Source: G021776435 sp046756245
GTDB lineage: Bacteria; Pseudomonadota; Alphaproteobacteria; Caulobacterales; Parvularculaceae
Length of the DNA stretch: 24,544 nucleotides
NCBI GenBank assembly: GCA_046756245.1
Contig: JBHHVZ010000041.1
Location: forward strand, 1 to 24,544
Direction: 5' to 3'
Positions 1 through 7,339 of this stretch are shown in pieces (within the stretch, counting starts at the first letter, position 1; each line of letters begins with the position of its first letter). Both the position numbers and the translations under genes were made by a program. The notes beneath the pieces are model-generated. The model was not told the origin of the DNA. It worked only from the letters and a program-made list of their open reading frames with translations, and made no database searches.

Positions 1-342
1 TCACAACGAAAAACTCGTGCCGCAGCCGCAGGACGCCGTGGCGTTCGGGTTGTTGATCTTGAACGCGGCGCCGATGAGCTCGTCGGAAAAGTCGATCTCC
101 GAGCCCGCCATATGTTCGAGCGAGACCGGGTCGATCAGCACCTCGAAGCTGTCGGCGGCAAGGGCGACATCGTCGTCCCCGCGCTCGGTGACGATGTCGA
201 ACTGGTACTGAAAGCCCGAGCACCCCCCGCCGATCACCGACACGCGTAGCATCGCGCCGTCGGGCTCGCGGGCGAGGATCGCGGCGATCTTATTGGCGGC
301 CCGTTCGGAAACGGTGACGGACGGTTTGTCGGCGGCGGTCAT
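1..342 (-). CDS. erpA: Iron-sulfur cluster insertion protein, ErpA/HesB (A-type carrier) family
   Basis: A complete 113-residue protein of the A-type iron-sulfur carrier family, which accepts 4Fe-4S or 2Fe-2S clusters from the assembly scaffold and passes them to apo-enzymes in the cytoplasm. The three family cysteines are present with the expected spacing: Cys41 in GGGCSGFQY, and Cys105 and Cys107 in SCGCG near the C-terminus. Length is normal for the family. The gene reads leftward with its stop codon at the window's first bases and is divergent from the dgt-like gene across a 186-base gap (343-528), which must hold both promoters; I cannot pick them out confidently. ErpA, IscA and SufA differ little, so the symbol is by best resemblance and genomic position (HesB next to dgt is common in Alphaproteobacteria) and not proven. 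Confidence 0.9.
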   Translation of the reverse strand: MTAADKPSVTVSERAANKIAAILAREPDGAMLRVSVIGGGCSGFQYQFDIVTERGDDDVALAADSFEVLIDPVSLEHMAGSEIDFSDELIGAAFKINNPNATASCGCGTSFSL

Positions 343-528
343 GAACGCTCCTTAACAATCGGCCAGAATGTCGCCGGCCCGGCGGTCCTTAAATAAGGGC
401 TTTAGAGCGCAACCGAAAGGGGCCGCAGAATTCCTCGCCCGCCTGCAACCGGCGGATGAAAACGGGGATATCTATCCGACAGGTCTGCGACTCTCCTATG
501 ATGGCGCTCCATCGAAAGGACGCCCCCG

Positions 529-1725
529 TTGAACGAGACCGCCTATCCTGTGGCCTATCCTGCGCCGCTCGCGCCTTACGCGGCGCGCGCCGAGGAGACC
601 CGCGGCCGGCTTTATCCCGAGCCGGAAAGCGCCGTGCGCACGCCGTTCCAGCGCGACCGCGACCGGGTGGTGCATTCGATCGCCTTCCGACGCCTCATGC
701 ACAAGACCCAGGTCTTCATCACCCACGAAGGCGATCATTACCGCACGCGGCTCACCCATTCGCTCGAAGTAGCGCAGGTTTCGCGGGCGCTGGCGCGCAT
801 GCTCAAACTCGACGAAGACCTCGCTGAGTGCGTTGCGCTCGCCCACGATCTCGGCCACCCGCCGTTCGGCCATACCGGCGAGGACGCGCTCAAGGAATCG
901 ATGGCTCCCTTCGACGGCTTCGACCACAACGCCCAGACGCTCCGCTTGCTGACGAAGCTCGAGCGCCGGCACGCCGCCTTCACCGGCCTCAACCTGACCT
1001 GGGAAAGTCTCGAGGGCGTCGTCAAGCATAACGGGCCGCTCGTCGGCGAGGGCGCGGAGCCCCTGCCGGCGGCGATCGCCGAATACGCCGAGACGCACGA
1101 TCTCTGGCTCGACACGTTTCCGTCGCTTGAAGCCCAGATCGCCGCGCTCGCCGACGACATCGCCTACAACAATCACGACATCGACGACGGGCTCCGGGCC
1201 GGGCTTTTTACCTATGAAGACGCGCGCGGCCTGCCGCTGATCGGCGAAGCGTTTGCCGGAGTGGAGCAGAAATACCCGAACACGCCGCGCGACGTTCTCG
1301 TCGCCGAAGCGATTTCAGCGCTTATCGGCGCGATGATCGAAGACGTGGTCGATGAAACCCGGCGCCGGCTCGAGGCGCTGGCGCCGGCCGACGCTGATGC
1401 GGTCAGGCGCGCGGGGCGGGCGACGGCCGCTTTTTCCGGACCGATGCAGTCGCAGCTCGAAAATTTGCGCGCCTTCCTGCACCGGAACATGTACCGCCAC
1501 GAGCGCGTCAACCGCGAGCGAAAGCACGCCGCCCATATGGTGTGCGCGCTGTTCGACCAGTTTTTTGAAAAGCCGGAACGCTTGCCGGCGGAATGGCGCG
1601 CGCGCTATGAGGGCGCGGAAGGCGCGCGGCTGGCGCGGCTTGTATGTGATTATATAGCGGGCATGACCGACCGCTACGCGATGGGGGAGTATGAGCGGCT
1701 TACAGGCTTGCGGGCGCGGCCTTAA
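529..1725 (+). CDS. dgt: Deoxyguanosinetriphosphate triphosphohydrolase-like protein (HD domain)
   Basis: 398 residues of the Dgt-like dNTP triphosphohydrolase family, which cleaves dNTPs to deoxynucleosides and triphosphate and helps set nucleotide pools. The metal-binding HD signature is visible: His77 in RLTHSLEV, His106-Asp107 in ALAHDLGHPPFGH, and a later Asp at 209/210 in ALADDIAYNNHD. The N-terminal RTPFQRDRDRVVHSIAFRRL stretch is typical of the family. The start is a TTG at 529, chosen because an AAAGGA ribosome site sits 8 bases upstream and the sequence from there (MNETAYPVAYPAPLAPYA) matches usual Dgt-like N-termini. In many alphaproteobacteria argS follows this gene; here a SPOR-domain gene follows instead after 113 bases. 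Confidence 0.93.
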   Translation: MNETAYPVAYPAPLAPYAARAEETRGRLYPEPESAVRTPFQRDRDRVVHSIAFRRLMHKTQVFITHEGDHYRTRLTHSLEVAQVSRALARMLKLDEDLAECVALAHDLGHPPFGHTGEDALKESMAPFDGFDHNAQTLRLLTKLERRHAAFTGLNLTWESLEGVVKHNGPLVGEGAEPLPAAIAEYAETHDLWLDTFPSLEAQIAALADDIAYNNHDIDDGLRAGLFTYEDARGLPLIGEAFAGVEQKYPNTPRDVLVAEAISALIGAMIEDVVDETRRRLEALAPADADAVRRAGRATAAFSGPMQSQLENLRAFLHRNMYRHERVNRERKHAAHMVCALFDQFFEKPERLPAEWRARYEGAEGARLARLVCDYIAGMTDRYAMGEYERLTGLRARP

Positions 1726-1838
1726 CGTTCTCATACTGGGGCCGAAAATGTTAAACTCGCGCCCGATGCCCGATTCGAGGATTCCGCACCGAGGCGCGGC
1801 GGGCTATCGATTTCCGCACGCCGGGAAGGAGCAGGAAG

Positions 1839-2660
1839 ATGAGCAGTGCAAGCGACGGCTTCGAAGACGAATACGAAGAATATGACGAATTCGACGACGA
1901 GGACGACGATCGCGGCCTTTCAGGGCTCGTGGTTCTGCTCATGGGCGTCGTCATGCTCGGCGCATTCGCGTCGATCGTCTGGATCGCCTTTCAACAGGGC
2001 ATCAAGACGGGGCGCACGGACCGCGAGGACGTGCCCTATGTCGCCGCCGAACCGGAGCCGGTGAAAATCGAGAATCAGGAAACCCAGATCGCCAGCAATG
2101 ATGAACGCGAGGTCTATGATCGGCTGAATTCGTCAAACGAAGAGCCGGTCGAAATTCTGACGGAAGGTCCGGAAGAACCCATCGACCGCCAGACAGACGA
2201 TGCCATCGGCGCGATCGCCGCCGCTGTGCAGGCGGAAGAACCGGCGAGCGAAGAAGCCGAAGACCAGCTCGCCAGCCTTGAGGCCGAAGACGCGGCCGTG
2301 CTCGACGAGGAAGAACCGGCGGCGGAAGTTCCGGCCCCGGCCGTCACCGAACCGACGCCGGCGCGCGCGACGCCGCCCGCGCCGACGCTAAACGCCGGCA
2401 ACCCCTTGTCAGGCAGCCATCTGGTCCAGGTCGGCGCGTTCCGTTCCGAAGACGAAGCCGTGCAGGTCTGGGATCGGCTGAACGCGCGCATGGGCGCCTA
2501 TCTCGACGGCAAGTCGAGAGACGTTCAGGAGGCCGATCTGGGCGCGCGCGGCGTCTTCTATCGGTTGCGCATCGGTCCGTTCGCCTCTTACGAGGCGGCG
2601 GCGGACTATTGCCAGGGCCTGAAAGACCGCAAGCAGGACTGCATCGTCAAAGCGAACTGA
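1839..2660 (+). CDS. SPOR domain-containing membrane protein
   Basis: 273 residues. A very acidic cytoplasmic N-terminus (residues 8-27, runs of Asp, Glu and Tyr) precedes one transmembrane helix (about 28-50). A long, low-complexity periplasmic linker rich in Glu, Ala and Pro (about 60-190) leads to a C-terminal SPOR domain (about 192-272; HLVQVGAFRSEDEA and FYRLRIGPF are the two paired motifs). SPOR domains bind denuded septal peptidoglycan, so the protein probably sits at the division site, in the manner of FtsN or DedD. A clear AAGGAG ribosome site at 1826-1831 supports the ATG at 1839. It precedes nagZ, another peptidoglycan gene. The low-complexity linker makes assignment to FtsN itself unsafe. 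Confidence 0.88.
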   Translation: MSSASDGFEDEYEEYDEFDDEDDDRGLSGLVVLLMGVVMLGAFASIVWIAFQQGIKTGRTDREDVPYVAAEPEPVKIENQETQIASNDEREVYDRLNSSNEEPVEILTEGPEEPIDRQTDDAIGAIAAAVQAEEPASEEAEDQLASLEAEDAAVLDEEEPAAEVPAPAVTEPTPARATPPAPTLNAGNPLSGSHLVQVGAFRSEDEAVQVWDRLNARMGAYLDGKSRDVQEADLGARGVFYRLRIGPFASYEAAADYCQGLKDRKQDCIVKAN

Positions 2661-2666
2661 GGAATG

Positions 2667-2746
2667 GAGGTTGTGGGTCGTAGTTTGTAGGTTGTGACCC
2701 TGGAGTGGTTGCTTTGCTGTCAACGCACAATCTGCAACTTACAACC
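2667..2746. repeat. Imperfect intergenic inverted repeat of GTTGT-rich degenerate units
   Basis: The gap between the SPOR gene and nagZ consists largely of an imperfect inverted repeat. The left arm (about 2667-2696) is G/T-rich with repeated GGTTGTGG / GTTTGTAG units. The right arm (about 2720-2746) is its degenerate complement, with CACAATCTGCAACTTACAACC. Roughly three quarters of aligned positions pair, with a loop of about 23 bases. The right arm ends 7 bases before the nagZ ATG, and no Shine-Dalgarno sequence is visible there. It has no T-run and so is not an obvious intrinsic terminator. It resembles, in design but not in sequence, the elements at 5850-5990 and 9584-9664. Confidence 0.7.
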
Positions 2747-2753
2747 TTTTGTA

Positions 2754-3767
2754 ATGCCCAGCGCCGCGATTTACGACTGCGAGGGGCCGCGCCTGTCGGC
2801 CGACGAGCGCGCGTTTTTCCGTGACGCCGATCCTTGGGGGTTCATCCTGTTCGCGCGCCATTGCGAAAGCCCCGACGCTGTGCGCGCCCACTGCGGCGAA
2901 TTGCGCGAAGCGGTGGGGCGCGCCGACGCGCCGATCCTGATTGACCAGGAAGGCGGGCGGGTCGCCCGGCTTGCGTCGCCGCACTGGCGCGAGCACCAGC
3001 CGATGGCGGTTTTCGGCCGGCTCTGGCGGCTCGATCCGGCGCGCGCGCGCGCTGCGGCGCGGCTCAACGCCTGGCTTCTGGGGCGGATGGTTTCCGATCT
3101 GGGCGTCACCGTCGATTGCATTCCGCTTCTCGACGTTCCCCAACCCGACGCCCACGAGATAATCGGCGACCGGGCGCTGGCGACCCACCCCGACCAGATT
3201 GCGGCGCTCGGGCGGTCCGTGATGGAAGGGCTGACGGCCGGCGGCGCGCAACCGGTGATCAAGCATGTTCCGGGACACGGCCGCGCTCTGGCGGACAGTC
3301 ACGAAGCTTTGCCGCGCGTCGTCGCCGGCAAGGACGATCTTCGCGCCGTAGATTTTGCGCCCTTCCGTGCGCTGAAGGATGCGCCGATGGCGATGACGGC
3401 GCACGTGATCTACGAGGCTTACGATAGCGATCATCCGGCGACGACCTCGCAAACGGTCATCAGCGAGGTCATCAGGGGCGAGATCGGGTTCGACGGCCTG
3501 CTGATGAGCGACGACCTCAAAATGAAAGCGCTTGCGGGGCCCGTCGGCGCGCGCGCGCGCGATGCGATTGCGGCCGGCTGCGATATCGCGTTGTGCTGCA
3601 ATTTTTCGCTTGAGGAAAAGATCGAGGCGGCGAAAAACACGCCCGAATTGGAAGGACACGCCCATATGCGGGCGGCGGCGGCGCTTGGCGGCGCGCCTCG
3701 CGAGGAGCGCGACCCCGACGCCGCTTATGAAGAGCTTTCCCGGCTCCTGAAACCGGCCCTCGTTTGA
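2754..3767 (+). CDS. nagZ: Beta-N-acetylhexosaminidase (glycoside hydrolase family 3, NagZ)
   Basis: 337 residues from the ATG at 2754. NagZ removes N-acetylglucosamine from anhydromuropeptides during peptidoglycan recycling in the cytoplasm; no signal peptide is present, as expected. The diagnostic family motif is intact: KHVPGHG (170-176) followed by DSH (181-183), whose His is the unusual acid/base. The SDDLKM motif (252-257) carries the Asp nucleophile, and IDQEGGRVARL (63-73) is the sugar-binding segment. An in-frame upstream start at 2694 would add 20 residues encoded by the inverted-repeat element and unlike any NagZ, so I reject it. The ATG at 2754 lacks a recognisable ribosome site. 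The gene lies between the SPOR gene and scpA, the usual alphaproteobacterial order. Confidence 0.94.
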   Translation: MPSAAIYDCEGPRLSADERAFFRDADPWGFILFARHCESPDAVRAHCGELREAVGRADAPILIDQEGGRVARLASPHWREHQPMAVFGRLWRLDPARARAAARLNAWLLGRMVSDLGVTVDCIPLLDVPQPDAHEIIGDRALATHPDQIAALGRSVMEGLTAGGAQPVIKHVPGHGRALADSHEALPRVVAGKDDLRAVDFAPFRALKDAPMAMTAHVIYEAYDSDHPATTSQTVISEVIRGEIGFDGLLMSDDLKMKALAGPVGARARDAIAAGCDIALCCNFSLEEKIEAAKNTPELEGHAHMRAAAALGGAPREERDPDAAYEELSRLLKPALV

Positions 3768-3815
3768 TGCGCGAAACCGATAGGCGGGGCATAGAATCGC
3801 CGATAGAGTGAGCGA

Positions 3816-4688
3816 ATGACCGACGGTGAAATCATGCCGCCGCAGCAGGCGGGCGACGAAGAAGCGGAAGGCGGCGAGGAGCCGTTCGACGCGCCTGTGC
3901 GCGCCGCTCCCGACGCCGACCTGGACGCGCTGGTCGTCAATCTCGAAGGCTATGAAGGCCCGCTGGATGTTCTCCTCGAACTGGCGCGCCGCCAGAAGGT
4001 CGATCTGCGCAAGCTTTCGATGCTGGCGCTGGTCGAGCAGTATCTCGACTTTGTCGCTGCGGCCAAGGCGCGCAATCTTGAGCTCGCCGCCGATTATCTG
4101 GTAATGGCGGCGTGGCTTGCTTATCTGAAGTCGCGGCTGTTGCTGCCTGCCCTCGACGCCGACGGCGAAGGGCCGACCGGCGATGAAATGGCCGCGCGCC
4201 TGGCGTTCCAGTTGCAGCGGCTCGAGGCCATGCGCAAATCCGCGGAAGCGCTGCTGCAATTGCCGCGGCTCGGGGTCAACGTATTCGCCCGCGGCGCGCC
4301 GGAAGGCGTGCGCGTCATTCGCACGCCTGAATGGCAGGCGACGCTTTACGACCTGCTGCGCGCCTATGCGAGTCAGCGCATCGCGGCGGTGGACCGTACC
4401 TACAAGTACAATCCGCCGAAAGTCTATGCTGTGGAAGAAGCGCGCGCGCGCATCGAGCGCATGCTCGGCTCGATCCCGGAATGGTCGGAGCTGAGGGGGC
4501 TCGCTCCCTGGGGGGAGGTTGACGCGCCCGGCCAGTCGCTGATTGCGAGCGCATTCAATGCGGCGCTTGAAATCGCCAAGGACGGGCGGCTCGATATCCG
4601 CCAACTGGCGCCCTTCGAACCGATCTATGTACGGAGCCGTTCGCGCCGGGATGAGAATGGCGGCGACGGCGAAAGGACGAACTCATGA
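3816..4688 (+). CDS. scpA: Segregation and condensation protein A (kleisin)
   Basis: 290 residues of the ScpA kleisin, which with ScpB and the SMC ATPase forms the bacterial condensin that compacts and segregates the chromosome. The core begins around residue 42 with LEGYEGPLDVLLELARRQKVDL, followed by YLVMAAWLAYLKSRLLLP, both hallmarks of the family; a C-terminal winged-helix segment follows. The first 35 or so residues are an acidic, low-complexity extension. The gene overlaps scpB by the four bases ATGA, implying translational coupling and matched subunit production. A weak GAGTGAG purine run lies just upstream of the ATG at 3816. Confidence 0.95.
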   Translation: MTDGEIMPPQQAGDEEAEGGEEPFDAPVRAAPDADLDALVVNLEGYEGPLDVLLELARRQKVDLRKLSMLALVEQYLDFVAAAKARNLELAADYLVMAAWLAYLKSRLLLPALDADGEGPTGDEMAARLAFQLQRLEAMRKSAEALLQLPRLGVNVFARGAPEGVRVIRTPEWQATLYDLLRAYASQRIAAVDRTYKYNPPKVYAVEEARARIERMLGSIPEWSELRGLAPWGEVDAPGQSLIASAFNAALEIAKDGRLDIRQLAPFEPIYVRSRSRRDENGGDGERTNS

Positions 4689-5542
4689 CGGATCTCGACG
4701 CAGAAGACGGCCGCAATTTCGAGGGTCTCGACCCGCGCGAAGCGCAAGAGGCGCTGGCCGAGGAACTGGCGGGAGGCGATGACGGCGAGGAGGGGAATGC
4801 GTTGGAAGACGATGAGAAGTTGAGCGGCGCGGAACCGAAGGAAGGGATGCACGACCCGGTTGCAACGGCGGCGCAGCAGGCCGAATTCGCCCGCATGGCT
4901 GAGGCGCTGTTGTTCGCCGCCAGCGAGCCGCTGGACGAGACCAGCATCGCCGACCGGTTGCCTGACGGCGCAGATGTTCCGGCGATTCTTGAAGCGCTTC
5001 GTCTCCAGTATGAGAATCGCGGCGTAACCCTAAGCAAGATCAATAAGAAGTGGCGTTTTGTGACGGCGACGGACGTGGCCCATGTGCTGGAAAAGGAAAA
5101 GGTGCAGCAACGCCGGCTGTCGCGCGCGGCGCTCGAAACCCTAGCGATTATCGCCTATCATCAGCCCTGCACGCGGGCCGACATTGAGGACGTGCGCGGC
5201 GTGATGGTGTCGAAGGGCTCCCTCGACCAGCTCCTTGAAATCGGTTGGGTGGGGCTTCGCGGGCGCCGTCGCCACGCGCCGGGCCGGCCGATCCTTTACG
5301 GCACGACGCAGGCGTTTCTGGAGCATTTCGGCCTTGAGAGCGTGCAGGACCTGCCGGGCCTGGCCGATCTGAAGGCGGCGGGGCTCCTCGATGCCCGGCT
5401 GCCGCCGGGCTTTTCGGTGCCGACGCCTGCAGACAGCGACGAGATTGAAGACGAGATTGAAGACGAGGACGCGGACGACGGCGACGTGGAGTTCGCGCAG
5501 GATTTTCTGGACGATGACGCCGATGGAACGCAAAACCCGTAA
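4685..5542 (+). CDS. scpB: Segregation and condensation protein B
   Basis: 285 residues. ScpB dimers bind the kleisin ScpA in the SMC condensin complex. The conserved double winged-helix core runs from about residue 64 (FARMAEALLFAASEPLDE) to about 220, and includes RAALETLAIIAYHQPCTRADIEDVRGV and LIEIGWV-like LLEIGWVGLRGRR. Both ends are extended by very acidic, low-complexity tails, making it longer than the usual 180-230 residues. In the C-terminal tail a perfect 12-base tandem duplication (5438-5449 and 5450-5461) encodes a repeated DEIE unit, suggesting recent slippage. It starts inside the scpA stop codon (ATGA) and is followed after 79 bases by tatA. Confidence 0.95.
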   Translation: MTDLDAEDGRNFEGLDPREAQEALAEELAGGDDGEEGNALEDDEKLSGAEPKEGMHDPVATAAQQAEFARMAEALLFAASEPLDETSIADRLPDGADVPAILEALRLQYENRGVTLSKINKKWRFVTATDVAHVLEKEKVQQRRLSRAALETLAIIAYHQPCTRADIEDVRGVMVSKGSLDQLLEIGWVGLRGRRRHAPGRPILYGTTQAFLEHFGLESVQDLPGLADLKAAGLLDARLPPGFSVPTPADSDEIEDEIEDEDADDGDVEFAQDFLDDDADGTQNP

Positions 5543-5621
5543 CCGCGCATGGAGCGAAGCGTTTGCGTCGCCGTTTGAGGGTCTGTAGATAGACATTCAC
5601 GATTAACGCATGAGGCGCGCT

Positions 5622-5843
5622 ATGAGCCCTGGGCCGTGGCAAATTGTCATAATTCTTCTCCTCGCCGTTCTATTGTTCGGCGGGGCCGGCCGGATTTCGT
5701 CGATCATGGGCGATTTCGCCAAAGGCATCAAAGCCTTCCGCAAGGGTCTTCAGGACGACGAGAAGAAGATTCAGGATAAGGCTGACGATGCGGTGGATGT
5801 CACGCCTGCGAAAGAACCAGATCCCGAGAAGTCGTCGGAATAA
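5622..5843 (+). CDS. tatA: Sec-independent protein translocase subunit TatA
   Basis: 73 residues from the ATG at 5622. TatA oligomers form the conducting part of the twin-arginine translocase that exports folded proteins. One N-terminal transmembrane helix (about residues 5-20, IVIILLLAVLLFGG) ends in the conserved Phe-Gly pair at 19-20. A hinge and an amphipathic helix follow (ISSIMGDFAKGIKAFRKGL), then a charged tail. An alternative ATG at 5610 adds only four residues; I prefer 5622 because a GAGG ribosome site lies 6 bases before it and nothing comparable precedes 5610. Unusually for a tat operon, tatA is parted from tatB by a 156-base gap filled with an inverted repeat and a heptamer array. 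Confidence 0.93.
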   Translation: MSPGPWQIVIILLLAVLLFGGAGRISSIMGDFAKGIKAFRKGLQDDEKKIQDKADDAVDVTPAKEPDPEKSSE

Positions 5844-5849
5844 GGAAAT

Positions 5850-5962
5850 AGGCAGTAGGCAATAGGCAACGGGAAAAAGGAAAAAGAGATCAATAGGAAG
5901 CAGGTCGGTTTTACGCAATCGATCGCCCGACCCTCTTTTCGGCTGCCTACTGTCTACTGCCC
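5850..5962. repeat. Imperfect inverted repeat of GGCAGTA-type units between tatA and tatB
   Basis: The left arm at about 5850-5869 is AGGCAGTAGGCAATAGGCAA. The right arm at about 5943-5962 is its degenerate complement, TGCCTACTGTCTACTGCC read on the plus strand. About 16 of 20 positions pair, around a 73-base loop that includes an A-rich stretch. Each arm is itself about three copies of a 7-base unit (GGCAGTA, GGCAATA). The right arm runs straight into the AATCCCT array at 5963-5990. The left arm begins 6 bases after the tatA stop codon. Confidence 0.75.
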
Positions 5963-5990
5963 AATCCCTAATCCCTAATCCCTAATCCCT
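5963..5990. repeat. Four perfect tandem AATCCCT heptamers abutting tatB
   Basis: Four exact copies of AATCCCT run from 5963 to 5990 and end 9 bases before the tatB ATG. On the minus strand this reads as four GGG runs each separated by ATTA, a sequence that fits the G-quadruplex pattern. The same heptamer recurs in front of surE at 8777-8804. Confidence 0.95.
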
Positions 5991-5999
5991 GTTCGCCCT

Positions 6000-6431
6000 A
6001 TGAACCTGCTTCCCCAATTCGGTTTTTTCGAACTGATGGTCGTCGCTGTCATCGCGCTTGTGGCGGTGGGGCCTAAGGACCTGCCGCGGCTGATGCGCAC
6101 CGCCGGCCAGCTTGTCGGAAAGGCGCGGCGTATGGCCGGCGAATTCGTCTCCGCCTTTGAACAGATGGCGCGCGAAACCGAGATGGATGAAATGCGCCGC
6201 GAGATCGAAACGCTCAAGAAAGATAACGTGTTCGCCGAGACTAAACGCGAAATCGACGAGGCGGTGAAGCCCATTGACGAGGCGGTGCGCGATGAGGCGC
6301 ATGAAGTCAAAGACGCCCTCGACCGGCCCGTCGATGAGAGCGAACCCGACGCCTCAGGCGAGGCCGGTGAGGATGTTGAAGGCGGCGGAGATTCCGAAAC
6401 CGTTAAAGACAAAAAGCCCGCCGCATCATGA
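6000..6431 (+). CDS. tatB: Sec-independent protein translocase subunit TatB
   Basis: 143 residues. TatB pairs with TatC to recognise twin-arginine signal peptides. The N-terminus (MNLLPQFGFFELMVVAVIALVAVGPKDLPRL) has the conserved Gly-Phe-Glu entry to the single transmembrane helix (about 9-23) and the VGPKDLP hinge that separates TatB from TatA. An amphipathic helix and a charged, probably coiled tail follow. TatB tails vary in length, and this one is within the normal range. No Shine-Dalgarno sequence precedes the ATG: the upstream bases are the CCCTAAT array plus GTTCGCCCT. The 3' end overlaps tatC by ATGA. Confidence 0.93.
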   Translation: MNLLPQFGFFELMVVAVIALVAVGPKDLPRLMRTAGQLVGKARRMAGEFVSAFEQMARETEMDEMRREIETLKKDNVFAETKREIDEAVKPIDEAVRDEAHEVKDALDRPVDESEPDASGEAGEDVEGGGDSETVKDKKPAAS

Positions 6432-7279
6432 CGGAATCCGAAAAGCTTCCGGCCGCGCAGGATAAGCGTCCCGATGACGAGGAAGAGGAGCTGCAAGCCT
6501 CTTCCGCGCCGCTGCTCGATCATCTTGTCGAGCTGCGCCAGCGCCTCATCGTTTCAATCGTCGCCGTGGTCGTCGGCTTCGCAATCTGTTTTGCGTTCTC
6601 GATCCATATTTACGAGTTTCTTGTCGTGCCGTTCAAAAGGGCGGTCGGGGCGACGTCGAGCGAGCCGACGCTTTATTTCGCGCCGCTCGAATTTTTCTTC
6701 ACGCGCATCCGCCTGTCGGTCTTCGGCGGCGTCGTGCTCGCATTTCCGATCATCGCCTATGAGTTTTACAAATTCGTCGCGCCGGGCCTCTACCGGCGCG
6801 AGCGAAAAGCGGCGCTTCCCTTCGTCGCAGCGATGCCGGCGCTTTTTACGATGGGCGCCGCACTCGTCTATTACGTGTTGATGCCGTTCGTCATGCGGTT
6901 CGCGGTCGGCATGGAGCGCGAAGCGGCCGAAGGCTCCGGCGTAACGATCGAGCTCCTGACCCGGGTCGGCGATTATCTGTCGCTCATTACGACGCTCATT
7001 CTGGCGTTCGGGTTTGCGTTCCAGCTTCCGGTGCTGCTGACATTGCTGGCGCGCGCCGGGCTTGTCACCTCCGGCTTTCTCGCGCGCCAGCGCAAGGCCG
7101 CAATCGTCATTATCTTCATTATCGCCGCATTTCTGACGCCGCCCGATCCGTTCAGCCAGATCGTGCTCGGCGTCTCCATCATCGTCCTTTATGAAGCCTC
7201 CGTCCTGTCGGTTCGGATGGCCGAGCGCAAAGCGCGCCGCGGCCTTGGCGGCGACGATGCGGAAGAACCGGCCACTTAG
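6428..7279 (+). CDS. tatC: Sec-independent protein translocase subunit TatC
   Basis: 283 residues. TatC is the polytopic core of the twin-arginine translocase and binds the Arg-Arg signal peptide with TatB. After an acidic cytoplasmic N-terminus of about 30 residues, the LLDHLVELRQRLI motif (family signature HLxELRxR) leads into the first of six membrane segments. The conserved FxxPGLYRRERK loop is visible as FVAPGLYRRERKAALPF. The FLTPPDPFSQ motif near residue 237 precedes the last helices, as in other TatC proteins. It is translationally coupled to tatB through the ATGA overlap. A short acidic C-terminal tail is not unusual. Confidence 0.96.
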   Translation: MTESEKLPAAQDKRPDDEEEELQASSAPLLDHLVELRQRLIVSIVAVVVGFAICFAFSIHIYEFLVVPFKRAVGATSSEPTLYFAPLEFFFTRIRLSVFGGVVLAFPIIAYEFYKFVAPGLYRRERKAALPFVAAMPALFTMGAALVYYVLMPFVMRFAVGMEREAAEGSGVTIELLTRVGDYLSLITTLILAFGFAFQLPVLLTLLARAGLVTSGFLARQRKAAIVIIFIIAAFLTPPDPFSQIVLGVSIIVLYEASVLSVRMAERKARRGLGGDDAEEPAT

Positions 7280-7339
7280 GGCCGGGCCGCATCCTCTCTG
7301 TCTGGACCCGTTGAGAGTAACGCCCTATAGCTCGCCGCC

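Noticed and set aside
387..398. CCTTAAATAAGG as an iron or Fe-S regulator operator upstream of the erpA-like gene
   Set aside because: Only a 12-base near-palindrome with five pairs, and no match to a regulator motif I can name with confidence.
2694..2753. In-frame N-terminal extension of NagZ
   Set aside because: It is encoded by the inverted-repeat element, does not resemble NagZ, and the family N-terminus fits the ATG at 2754.
2739..4604. Very long open frame on the minus strand opposite nagZ and scpA (621 codons)
   Set aside because: It is a GC-rich shadow: composition is Arg/Ala/Gly-dominated with no recognisable domain, and both genes on the plus strand are certain.
5963..5990. CRISPR array or telomere interpretation of the CCCTAAT repeats
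   Set aside because: Units are 7 bases without spacers and only four copies long, so not CRISPR. The position inside a gene cluster rules out a telomere end.
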